64,000 bases of DNA from JACCXG01 sp963717745. GTDB lineage: Bacteria > Acidobacteriota > Vicinamibacteria > Vicinamibacterales > 2-12-FULL-66-21. Positions 16,983-25,277 of this stretch are shown here, piece by piece; positions within the stretch are counted from its first letter, which is position 1; each line of letters starts with the position of its first letter. Position numbers and translations under genes: made by a program. Below the pieces are notes generated by a model. That model did no database searches. It saw nothing but the letters and a program-made list of their open reading frames with translations, and was not told the origin of the DNA. Where the stretch lies: positions 142,540 through 206,539 of the forward strand of contig CAVQXJ010000031.1 of NCBI GenBank assembly GCA_963717745.1. Reading direction: 5' to 3'.

Positions 16983-17024
16983 CGGACAACGGCCAGCGGA
17001 CGACGGACAGCGGACAACGGCTTG
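16983..17024. repeat. Array of six CGGNNNN heptamers
   Basis: Six consecutive units in exact 7-base register: CGGACAA, CGGCCAG, CGGACGA, CGGACAG, CGGACAA, CGGCTTG. They end 14 bases before the GMC dehydrogenase start, so they would lie in its leader. The same unit class occurs at 11218-11280. Confidence 0.82.
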
Positions 17025-17038
17025 ATCGGAGCACGATC

Positions 17039-18691
17039 ATGCAGATCATCAATCCCGCTCAGGTGCATCCGGTCATCGTCATCGGCAGCGGCGCGTCCGG
17101 TGGGATGGCGGCGTGGAATCTGACCCGGCAGGGCATCGACGTGCTGCTGCTCGACGCCGGCGCGAAGTTCGACCGCTCCACGTTCTGGACCCACGTCCAA
17201 CCCTGGGAGGCGCGGGAGCGGGCGGCGCGCGGCGAGAAGCCGCCGCAGTTCTTTCTGGACACCACCGAACAGCCCTACCTGACGCCCGACGGCCGCCCGT
17301 TCGCGCTGACCCGCGTGTGGGGACACGGCGGGAAGACCAACGTCTGGGGACGGGTCAGCCTGCGCTATTCGCAGATGGACCTGAAGGCGTCCGAGCGGGA
17401 TGGCTGGGAGATCCCCTGGCCGATCGACTATGCGGAGCTCTCGCCCTACTACGACCAGGTCGAACAGCTGATTGGCGTGAACGGCGGCAACGACGATTCG
17501 GAAGTGCTGCCGGGCAGCAAGTTCCTGCAGCCGCCGCCGGCGCCGCGCTGCGGCGAACGGTTGATGATGCGGGGTATGGCCAAGCTCGGATTGCCGGTCG
17601 TGGCCGGCCGCCGCGCCAACATGACGCGCCCGACCCGCGGGTTCACCGCCTGCCACTACTGCGGCAACTGCGGCGCCGGCTGCGACACCGCCTCGTTCTT
17701 CTGCTCGGCCGACCACCTGCTGCCGTTCGCGCTCGAGACCGGCAAGCTCACCATCCAGTCGAACGCCGTGGTCGCGCGCATCCTGACCGGGGACGATGGT
17801 CTCGCGCGGGGCGTGCAGTATTTCGATCGGCAGACCGGCGTCGAGCGGCAGGCGCTCGCGAAGGTCATCGTGCTCGGCGCCAGCTGCGTCGACTCGACCC
17901 GTATCCTGCTGAACTCGAAGTCGAGCCGCCACCCGAACGGGCTGGGCAACGGGTCGGACGTGATCGGCCGGTACCTGTGCGAGCAGATCCGGTTGAACGT
18001 CACCGGCTATTTCCCGCAGCTCGAAGGCACACCGACCCGGAACGACCGCGGGATCGGCGGCGAGCACATCTACCTGACGCGCTTCAATCACTTGAAGGGC
18101 AAGGGGCGTGACTACCTGCGCGGGTTCGGCGCCCAGTTCTGGAACACCGGCGCGAGCATCTACGGCGCGCACTACGGCTCGGAAGCGATACCTGGCTTCG
18201 GTGCATCGCTGAAGCGGACGATCAAGCGGCGGCACCCGGCGTGGTTCGAGATCCATCCGTTCGGCGAGGTCTTGCCGTACGCGCACAACCGGATCACCGT
18301 CGACTCGTCGAAGGTGGATCGCTACGGCGTGCCGGTGCCCCGCATCGACTACCGGATCGGGGAGAACGAGCGGAAGATGACCGACCACATGGCCGACACG
18401 GTCGAAGAGATCGTGAAGGCGTCGGGCGGGGTGCTGGTCAACTACCGGCGTGGACAGCTCGACGCGATGGGGTCGGCAATCCACGAGCACGGGACCTGCC
18501 GGATGGGCGCCGATCCGAAGCGCTCGGCCCTCAACCGCTTCAACCAGATGCACGAAGTCCGGAACGTCTTCGTCGTCGACGGCTCCTCGTTCCCGAATGC
18601 GTCCGAGAAGAACCCGACCCTGACCATCCTGGCCCTGTCGTGGCGCGCCACCGATCGACTTGCGGAGGAGATGAAACGTGGCAACCTCTGA
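17039..18691 (+). CDS. GMC-family FAD-dependent dehydrogenase (large subunit)
   Basis: A 550-residue flavoprotein. The FAD-binding motif GSGASGG is at 16-22, and the C-terminal GMC domain has HEHGTCRMG (His482, His484) and NASEKNPTLTILAL, the active-site region. Cysteines 205, 208, 211 and 215 form C-x2-C-x2-C-x3-C, in the region where FAD-glucose dehydrogenase large subunits carry a 3Fe-4S cluster. No signal peptide of its own is visible; such subunits are carried across the membrane with the Tat-exported small subunit. Together with the next gene it should oxidise a sugar or glycoside, at C1 or C3. Start at 17039 has only a weak ribosome site. Confidence 0.92.
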   Translation: MQIINPAQVHPVIVIGSGASGGMAAWNLTRQGIDVLLLDAGAKFDRSTFWTHVQPWEARERAARGEKPPQFFLDTTEQPYLTPDGRPFALTRVWGHGGKTNVWGRVSLRYSQMDLKASERDGWEIPWPIDYAELSPYYDQVEQLIGVNGGNDDSEVLPGSKFLQPPPAPRCGERLMMRGMAKLGLPVVAGRRANMTRPTRGFTACHYCGNCGAGCDTASFFCSADHLLPFALETGKLTIQSNAVVARILTGDDGLARGVQYFDRQTGVERQALAKVIVLGASCVDSTRILLNSKSSRHPNGLGNGSDVIGRYLCEQIRLNVTGYFPQLEGTPTRNDRGIGGEHIYLTRFNHLKGKGRDYLRGFGAQFWNTGASIYGAHYGSEAIPGFGASLKRTIKRRHPAWFEIHPFGEVLPYAHNRITVDSSKVDRYGVPVPRIDYRIGENERKMTDHMADTVEEIVKASGGVLVNYRRGQLDAMGSAIHEHGTCRMGADPKRSALNRFNQMHEVRNVFVVDGSSFPNASEKNPTLTILALSWRATDRLAEEMKRGNL

Positions 18692-19283
18692 TCGGCGCGG
18701 CGTAGGACGGCGGGCGGCGATTCGAACGTTGGCGAGCGGCGCCATGGCGACGGCGGCATCGGTCAGCTGGGGCGCGTCGCTGACCGCGCTGGCCCGGCAG
18801 CAGGCGCATGCGCACGCCGCGGCCGGCGTCATCGCGGCGCAGGACTGGACGCCGCGCACGCTGACGGCGCCGCAGAACGATCTCGTGGTGGCGCTGACCG
18901 AGCTGATCATTCCCGAGACCGATACACCGGGTGCGAAGGCGGCTCGTGTCAACCGGTTCGTGGACCAGGTACTGACCGATGCGCCGCCACCGGTCCGCGC
19001 TGCCTTCATGCGGGGCCTCGGCTGGATCGACAGCCGCAGCCGCGCGCTGTTCAAGAAGACGTTCCTGGCGGCATCGGCCGAGCAGCAGACCGCACTTCTG
19101 ACCCGAATTTCCAGCGACGTCGAGCAGGAAGACGCGATCGGCCGCGAGTTCTTCCAGGCGATCAAGGGGATGACGATCAACGGCTACTACACCACCGAGA
19201 TCGGCCTGAGGCAGGAGCTCGGCGACAGCGGCCAGCTGTTCCTGCTGCAATTTCAGGGGTGCGATCACCCGGAGCATCAATGA
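18678..19283 (+). CDS. Gluconate 2-dehydrogenase subunit 3 family protein (Tat-exported small subunit)
   Basis: The 201-residue protein has a twin-arginine leader (GRRAAIRTLASGAMATAASVSW, motif RRAAI near residues 11-15) and the gluconate_2-dh3 domain (LTELIIPETDTPGAKAARVNRFVDQVL ... FFQAIKGMTINGYYTTEIG). It partners the GMC large subunit, helping folding and carrying the complex through the Tat system. The GTG start overlaps the large-subunit gene by 14 bases. The cytochrome-c subunit usually found in such complexes is not next to it; the di-heme cytochrome at 23594 is 4 kb away. Confidence 0.92.
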   Translation: MATSDRRGVGRRAAIRTLASGAMATAASVSWGASLTALARQQAHAHAAAGVIAAQDWTPRTLTAPQNDLVVALTELIIPETDTPGAKAARVNRFVDQVLTDAPPPVRAAFMRGLGWIDSRSRALFKKTFLAASAEQQTALLTRISSDVEQEDAIGREFFQAIKGMTINGYYTTEIGLRQELGDSGQLFLLQFQGCDHPEHQ

Positions 19284-19321
19284 CCCCCATCGGACGGACG
19301 GAGATGACCAGGGAGTGTGTC

Positions 19322-19445
19322 GGAGCAACCGGATCTCAACAACGGAGCAACGGAGGCAACGAAGAGAACGGAAAAGAGAATTTTGTTTTTCTTGTCCGGT
19401 TCCTCCGTTTTCTTCGTTACTCCGTTTTTGAGATCCGGTTGCTCC
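19322..19445. repeat. Long inverted repeat made of CGGAGCAA-type units
   Basis: Left arm 19322-19380 and right arm 19389-19445 are near-complements with a loop of about 8 bases. The outer 17 bases (GGAGCAACCGGATCTCA) pair perfectly, the rest with small gaps. Both arms consist of the CCGGATCTCAA head and CGGAGCAA/CGGAGGCAA/CGAAGAGAA units seen at 16878 and 53213. It would form a hairpin over 55 bp long between the dehydrogenase and SGNH genes, and it may stop or process transcripts. Confidence 0.85.
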
Positions 19446-19491
19446 GTCCCTTCCCGAACGCGGGGAGTAGAGCAGCTCAGGAGCGTGAAGC

Positions 19492-20199
19492 ATGAGAGAG
19501 ATCTGCAGAATCGGCCAGGTGCTAGCGCTGGCCGTTGTGTTCACCGCTGTTGCGCCGGCGGGCATGCTGGCGACGCCGGCCTTTCAAGCCGCGCCGGCGC
19601 CACGCGATTTTTCGCAGTGGGAGAAGGACGTGGCCGCGTTCGAGGCCGCCGACCGTACGAGCCCGCCGCCCAAGGATGGGATCCTGTTCGTCGGTTCGTC
19701 CACGATCGTGCGCTGGAAGACCTTGCAGCAGGATTTCGCCGGCCAGCCGGTCATCAACCGCGGGTTCGGCGGTAACACGATTGCCGACTCGACCCACTTC
19801 GCCGACCGGATGATCGTGCCGTATCGACCCCGCATGATCTTCCTGCGCGCCGGCGGCAACGACATTCACAACGGCAAGACGCCGGAACAGGTGTTCCAGG
19901 ACTTCAAGGATTTCGTCGCCACCGTGCACGCGAAGCTGCCGAAAACCGAGATCCTCTTCATCTCGCTGGCGCCGAGCATTGCCCGGTGGGACGAGCGCGA
20001 CGCGAGCAAGAAGCTCAACGCGCTGGTGGCGGCCCACGTCAAGACCGACCGCCGCTTGAAATACATCGAGACCTACGACACCACGCTCGACGCCAGCGGC
20101 CAGCCCCGGCCGGAGCTGTTCGTCGAGGACAAGCTGCACTTCAGTCCCGAGGGCTACAAGCTGCTGATCGAGAAGGTTCGGCCGTTTGTGCCGCGGTAG
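19492..20199 (+). CDS. Secreted SGNH/GDSL-type hydrolase
   Basis: The 235-residue protein has a signal peptide (about 1-30) and an SGNH esterase fold: block I ILFVGSSTI (nucleophile Ser69 or 70), block II NRGFGGNT, block III RAGGNDIHNG and block V EDKLHFSPEGY with the Asp-His pair. Relatives deacetylate carbohydrates or hydrolyse esters outside the cell. An AGGAG element sits 8 bases before the ATG. It follows the dehydrogenase pair but is separated from it by a long hairpin repeat. Confidence 0.92.
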   Translation: MREICRIGQVLALAVVFTAVAPAGMLATPAFQAAPAPRDFSQWEKDVAAFEAADRTSPPPKDGILFVGSSTIVRWKTLQQDFAGQPVINRGFGGNTIADSTHFADRMIVPYRPRMIFLRAGGNDIHNGKTPEQVFQDFKDFVATVHAKLPKTEILFISLAPSIARWDERDASKKLNALVAAHVKTDRRLKYIETYDTTLDASGQPRPELFVEDKLHFSPEGYKLLIEKVRPFVPR

Positions 20200-20211
20200 G
20201 CCGGCGTTGAA

Positions 20212-20322
20212 CTTCCGCCTGAAGGCGGAAGCCACGAGTCGCCGGAAGATCGCGACCCGCCTCCGCCAAGGCCCCGGCGCGAACCCCGAACCCGCGAACC
20301 GCGAACCCGCGGACCGCGAAGC
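20212..20322. repeat. TGAA-loop palindrome and GAACCCGC array
   Basis: CTTCCGCC-TGAA-GGCGGAAG is a perfect palindrome with a TGAA loop (20212-20231), 12 bases after the SGNH stop. Then follows GAACCCC, GAACCCGC, GAACCGC, GAACCCGC, GGACCGC and GAAGCC (20281-20322), the complement of the GCGGGTTC array at 8983 and 25100. Confidence 0.75.
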
Positions 20323-20338
20323 CATCTTCTATTGCGTC

Positions 20339-20382
20339 CCAATACGAAGCATGACAGCATAGCTATTGGAATCCAACAGGAG
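20339..20382 (+). promoter_or_regulatory. Putative PadR operator and ribosome site
   Basis: CCAATA (20339-20344) and TATTGG (20364-20369) are inverted around a 19-base centre, in the expected promoter position of the PadR gene. AGGAG at 20378-20382 is the ribosome site, 5 bases before the ATG. No strong -35/-10 pair was found. Confidence 0.4.
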
Positions 20383-20387
20383 CTGTC

Positions 20388-20729
20388 ATGGCCGACCGAT
20401 CGGACGTCAAGCAGGGCACCCTCGCCCTGATGGTGTTGAAGACCCTGGAGACGATGGGGCCGTTGCATGGGTATGGGATTGCCCGGCGCATCGAACAGAT
20501 CAGCGGTCAACTGCTCGCCATCAACTACGGCACCTTGTATCCGGCGCTGCTCAAGCTCGAGCAGGAGGGAGATATCGAGGCGGAGTGGGGGGTGTCGGAC
20601 AACAATCGCAAGGCGAAGTACTACCGGCTCACCCGGGCCGGACGCAAGCGCGTCCAGCAGGAAACCCGCGACTGGCAGCGGACGTCGGCGATTCTCGGCC
20701 GCTTCCTGGCCGGCGAAGAGCAGTCATGA
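20388..20729 (+). CDS. PadR-family transcriptional regulator
   Basis: A 113-residue winged-helix protein: KQGTLALMVLKTL, HGYGIARRIEQIS, NYGTLYPALLKLEQEGDIEAEWG, SDNNRKAKYYRLT, all in the usual order. Its stop overlaps the ATG of the ADOP gene (ATGA at 20726-20729), so translation is coupled and the regulator presumably controls that permease. It is similar to, but distinct from, the PadR proteins at 703, 40749 and 48188. Confidence 0.94.
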   Translation: MADRSDVKQGTLALMVLKTLETMGPLHGYGIARRIEQISGQLLAINYGTLYPALLKLEQEGDIEAEWGVSDNNRKAKYYRLTRAGRKRVQQETRDWQRTSAILGRFLAGEEQS

Positions 20730-23477
20730 GGACGCTGCGCCGGTGGCTGCATCGGAGCGGCGGCCTGTTTCGATCGCGGCCGGCGCACGAGCTGCGGGCC
20801 GAGCTGGACGCCCACCTGCAACTGCACATCGACGACAACCAGCGCCGCGGCATGAGTCCGGACGAGGCGCGCGCGACAGGCCCTGGTCGCGCTCGGCGGG
20901 GTCGCCCAGACCACCGAGGCCTACGCCGATCAAAGCACGCTGCCGCTGGTCGAGACCGTCCTCAAGGATGTCCGGTTCGCGTTGCGCCTGGTGCGGCGCA
21001 ATCCCGCTTTTTCGGCGATCGTGATCGCCACGCTCGGCATCGGGATCGGCGCCAACAGCGTGATGTTCAGCGTGGTGAACTCGTTGCTGCTCCGGTCGCT
21101 GCCCTACGGCCATGCCGACCGGCTGGTCGCGGTCCAGACCATGGAAAGCGTGCGCTGGCGGCCGACCACCGCGGCGCCGCCGGATTTCTATCGCTATCGT
21201 GAGCGCACCCGCTCGCTCGATCGGGTCGAGGCCTACTTCTCGCGTCCGCTCAACCTGACTGGCGGCCGGGACCCGGAGCGGCTGTCCCACTCTGTTCGTC
21301 TCCAGCGGCTTGTTCGATGCGCTCGGCACGCCGATGGCGCTGGGGCGTGGCTTCGTGCGGCAGGACGAGCAGTGGGGGTCGCATCGGGTGGCGGTGCTGA
21401 CCGGCGGTCTCTGGGAGCGGCGGTTCGGCGCCAATCCCGGCGTGGTCGGCAGCACCATCGCGCTGAACGGCGAGTCGTTCGAGGTCGTCGGCGTGCTTCC
21501 GTCGACGTTTTCCTTCCTCGGCATGGACGCGCAGATCTTCATCCCGATGTCGTTCGAGCCGGGCGACAACCTGAACACTCACAACAACTACTTCCTGCGG
21601 ATGATCGGGCGGCTCGCGCCGGGCGTGACCCGTGAGCAGGCGGCGGCGGATCTCAACGCGATTCTCGCCGGCATCGTCGCCGAGAAGTCGGTGAACCAGG
21701 GCTCGGTGATGGATGTCGTGCCGCTGCGCGACGTCGTGATCGGCCGAGACGTCCGGCGCGCGCTGATCGTGCTGCTCGGTGCGGTCGGCGTTCGTGCTGC
21801 TGATTACCTGCGCCAACCTCGCGAACCTGCTGCTCTCGCGGGCGGCGGCGCGGCAGCGCGAGATCGCGGTCCGGCTCGCGCTCGGTGCCTCGCGCGCCCG
21901 GCTGGTTCGTCAGTTCCTGGTCGAGAGCCTGCTGTTCTCGCTGGCCGGCGCCGCGCTTGGACTGGTCATCGCCTACCTGTCAGCCGATGCCCTGAATCTG
22001 ATCAGTCCGCGCGTGTTGCCGCGCGCCGGTGCGATCCGCATCGACCAGTCGGTGCTGCTCTTCTCGTTGCTGACTCGCGACCGCCACCGGCGTGCTGCTC
22101 GGGCTCGCGCCCGCCGCGTACGGCGTCCGCGATCACGTCAGCAGCGGGCTCAAATCCGCCACCCGATCGTCCACCGACGGTCCCGGCCGCAGCCGCATGC
22201 GCGGGATGCTCGTCGCCGCGGAGGTCGCGCTCACGCTGGTGCTGCTGGTGGGCGCCGGGTTGCTGATCCGCAGCATGTACGAGCTGCTGCACGTGCCCGG
22301 CCGGCTTCGACGCCGACGGCGTCCTCACCCTGCAGATCAACCTGCCGCCACAGAAATACATCGACCGCGGGCTCGATCGCCGCGGCTCGGCCCTGGCGTC
22401 CGCACGGGCGACCGCGTTCTTCACCGACGTCGTCGATCGGGTTCGCGCCGTGCCCGGCGTGGCCTCGGTCGGCGCGATCAACGGCCTGCCGCTGATGGGA
22501 GAGATCTGGGGAAAAAACCTGACGCTCTGGGATCGTCCGCTGCCGAAGGACGTCAGCGGCCTTCCGTCCATGCAATACCGGGTCGTCTCCGGCGACTATT
22601 TCAAGGCGCTGGGAATCCGGATGATGAGCGGCCGGCCCTTCACCAGCGCCGACACGCTGAGCGCCCCGAAAGTGGCGATCATCAATCAGGAACTGGCGCG
22701 CCGCTTCTGGAGCGGCGGCGATCCGCTCGGCAAGGTGCTGTCGGTGAATCCGCCGCTGTCGCTGCTGCCGAAGTCGCTGGTCGACGAAGCGCGGCGCGCG
22801 GGCACCATTCCTCCCGACTACGCAGCCCGACCGCTTCACCATCGTCGGCGTCGCCGACGACGTGCGCTACGCGAACCTCGAGACGTCGTCGGGACCGGTG
22901 GTGTACGTGCCGTACGCCCAGGGCTCCGAGGGGAGCACCAACATGTTCTTCGTGGTCCGGACCGATGGCGATCCGCTCGCGCTCGCCGGCGAGATTCGCC
23001 GGCAGGTGGCGGAGGTCGATCCCGATCAGCCAGTCGCCTCCATCCAGACCATGCGTGCTCGGGTGGAGAACTCGGTCGCGCAGCGGCGCATGCAGATGAA
23101 CGTATTGGGGTTGTTCGCGGGCATGGCGGTGTTGATCGCGGTGGTCGGCATCTACGGCGTCATGTCCTACAGCCGTCGCGCAGCGTTCCCGCGAGATCGG
23201 GATCCGGCTGGCGCTCGGCGCCGCCAGGCGCGACGTGGTTGCGGTCGTCATGCGCCAGGGCATGGGGATGGTTGCGGCCGGCATGGCGGTCGGGCTCGCG
23301 GCGTCGCTGTCGATCACGCGGGTGCTTCGCAGCCTGCTGTTCGGCGTCAGTCCGACCGATCCGCTGGTCTTCACCGCGATCGCGGTGCTCCTCGGCCTGA
23401 CGGCGGCGCTGGCGATCTACGTCCCGGCCCGGCGTGCGGCGCGCCTCGATCCGCTGGAGATGTTGCGAAGCGAATAA
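20726..23477 (+). pseudogene. ADOP-family permease with seven +1 frameshifts
   Basis: Joining consecutive frames gives a full-length ADOP: N-terminal prefix (FRSRPAHELRAELDAHLQ), first helix (IVIATLGIGIGANSVMFSVV), first core, FtsX helices (FVLLITCANLANLLLSRAAARQREIAVRLALGASRARL), second core and the C-terminus ending LDPLEMLRSE. Reading must shift near 20870, 21287, 21786, 22075, 22297, 22824 and 23173. Each change equals one inserted base, such as CCC for CC at 21286 or a stray T at 22075. No in-frame stop or gap is needed otherwise. Either a young pseudogene or locally poor sequence; other ADOP copies nearby have intact frames. Confidence 0.85.
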
Positions 23478-23481
23478 GAAA

Positions 23482-23587
23482 TGCCAGAAGTGCCAAAAAT
23501 GCCAAGAGTGCCAAAAATGCTAGCAACCGTGGTGACTTCGGCGGATGTCTGGCATTCAACTTTTGATTCTTGGCACTCTTGGCATCT
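23482..23587. repeat. Inverted TGCCAAGAG (9-base) arrays
   Basis: TGCCAGAAG, TGCCAAAAA, TGCCAAGAG, TGCCAAAAA, TGC run from 23482 to 23520 in exact 9-base register, starting 4 bases after the ADOP stop. The complementary TTCTTGGCA-CTCTTGGCA lies at 23567-23584, just beyond the cytochrome stop (23594). The two arms can form a hairpin between convergent genes. Confidence 0.8.
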
Positions 23588-23593
23588 CGCTCT

Positions 23594-25028
23594 TTACTTC
23601 GTTTTCAGATACTCCATGAGTGCCGTCTTCGACGTCGCGTCGAGCGTCGATCCATACAGGTGCCCGCCGTTGGCGTTGCCGCGGTCGCGGGTGTTGAACC
23701 GCACCCCTTCTTTCTCCGCCTCCGCTCCGCTCGACACGAAGCCGACGTTGGTCCAGTCGTAGACATCGTAGGCGCGGTAGAACTCCGCCGGCCGTTCGGC
23801 TGGCGTGAGCAGGGCGCGCAGGGTCGGCACCGAGCCGTTGTGCAGATACGGGGCGCGCAGCCAGAGGCCATCGAGCGGCATGTTGGCGTAGCCATCGGTC
23901 TTGCGGAAGTGCGAGAACTTCCACGGATGGCCTTCGCCGATCGTGTTCATGCCCTTGGCCAGCTCCGCGCTGAACGAATCGAGACGCTCGCGATCGGTGC
24001 CGATCTCGGCGATCGGCGTCACCTGGCCGACCTGCGGCGAGCCGGGCTCATGGCAGCGCGCGCACTCGCGCTGGTAGATCGGCGCGCCGGCTCTGCGCCA
24101 GGGAGGCATTGATGCGCTCGGCGGGATAGGCGGGCGGTTTGAGATCGAGGATCCAGTCCTCGATCCGCTTCATGGCGTCGAGGTTCAGCGAGTCCGGCGT
24201 CGCGCCGGCGCCGATCGCCGCGCTCTTGTTCCGCTCCTCGACCGAGTTGTTGTTGCCATCCCAGTGCAGCCACAGTCCCTCGCGGATCCGCTGATTCCAC
24301 AGCGACGGCAGGTCGACGGTCCCGACCGTCCGATCGTTGTCGATCGGCATCTTGAGGAACACCTTGTACGGATTGAAGGTGTCGACGCGGCCCGGGCCCT
24401 GCGGCGGGCGCACGTCGAACCAGGAGTTCTCCTTCGCCCGCTCGAGAATGCCGTCGCGGGTCTGACGGATCGCGAACAGGCGATAGATGAGGCCCTCGAA
24501 GAAGCCGAACTTCGGGTTCTCCTTCTTGATCGCGTCGAGCAGCGTCGAGGCCGTGAACCGGGGATCGTTGGCGCACGCGGTCAGAAAGCGCGCGTATCCC
24601 TGCAGGTCCATCTGATTCGCGGGCATGCCGGCGACGATCTGCCGCGGCGCCCCCGGCGCGGCGCGCACCGTGCCGACGTGGCAGGTCGCACAATTCAATC
24701 CAACAAGGTTGGTGCGCGCCTTGTGCTCGGTGGTGCCGATCGGCCGGCCGTGCGAGGCCCCTTCGGGGATGAATCCCAGCCGCTCATACCCCTGGCCGGG
24801 CCGGTTCGGCAGCTTGTCGGCGAAGACGATCGGCAGCACCCGCCAGATCCAGTAGGGCAGGCCGACCCGGGCCTCGGTCCCCACCGATCCGTACTTGAAG
24901 TGACTGAGGATGTCGTCGCCGCCCCCGCCGCCTTGGTCCAGATTTGCCGTGGTCGTCGGGGCAGCCACCATCAACAAGCCAGCCGCCAGCAGCACGCCCA
25001 AGACCGCGCGCCTGTGCACGATGTTCAT
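23594..25028 (-). CDS. Exported di-heme c-type cytochrome (one frameshift)
   Basis: About 477 residues with a signal peptide (1-26) and two heme-c sites, CATCH (Cys113-His117) and CARCH in the C-terminal part (Cys near 352). The spacing and the GLPYWIWRVLPIVF ... NLVGLNCATCHVGT pattern recall RoxA-like and di-heme peroxidase-like cytochromes, which are periplasmic. After NASLAQ the frame shifts by one inserted base near 24092, just before the second heme region. Likely roles are electron transfer or oxygen/peroxide chemistry; the exact family is uncertain. It is monocistronic, flanked by repeat arrays. Confidence 0.83.
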
Positions 25029-25096
25029 GCTCCGCCTCTCGATTGAGTCGGCACATTCTGCACCGGTCTGGGGCTCTAGGCAATGTGCCCCGGGGG

Positions 25097-25275
25097 CCGC
25101 GGGTTCGCGGTTCGCGGGTTCGCGGGTTCGCGGCGGGGCCTGAAGGCCCCGCCCTACTAATTCGGGGGTGAAATGCGTGGCGGGCAGCCTGGTCGCGACG
25201 TTTTCTCGGTCTCGCATTCGTGCTCGCAACCGCAACCGACCCGCGAACCCGCGAACCGCGAACCGCGGCCCGCGG
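25097..25275. repeat. Inverted GCGGGTTC/GAACCCGC arrays with TGAA palindrome
   Basis: Left array GCGGGTTC-GCGGTTC-GCGGGTTC-GCGGGTTC (25100-25130) faces its complement CCGCGAACCCGCGAACCGCG... (25241-25270) about 100 bases away, upstream of the cytochrome gene and just past the DapA-like stop at 25278. In between, GGCGGGGCC-TGAA-GGCCCCGCC (25132-25153) is a perfect palindrome. Nothing protein-like lies in this spacer. Confidence 0.8.
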
Positions 25276-25277
25276 CT

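Noticed and set aside
16754..19180. Long minus-strand open frame (808 codons) opposite the GMC dehydrogenase
   Set aside because: It is a GC-rich antisense shadow: Arg/Pro/His/Val-biased composition, no family motif, and it fully overlaps a well-supported gene pair on the plus strand.
20726..23477. Programmed +1 frameshifting as the explanation of the seven frame changes
   Set aside because: Seven sites without a common slippery motif make this implausible; mutation or sequence error is simpler.
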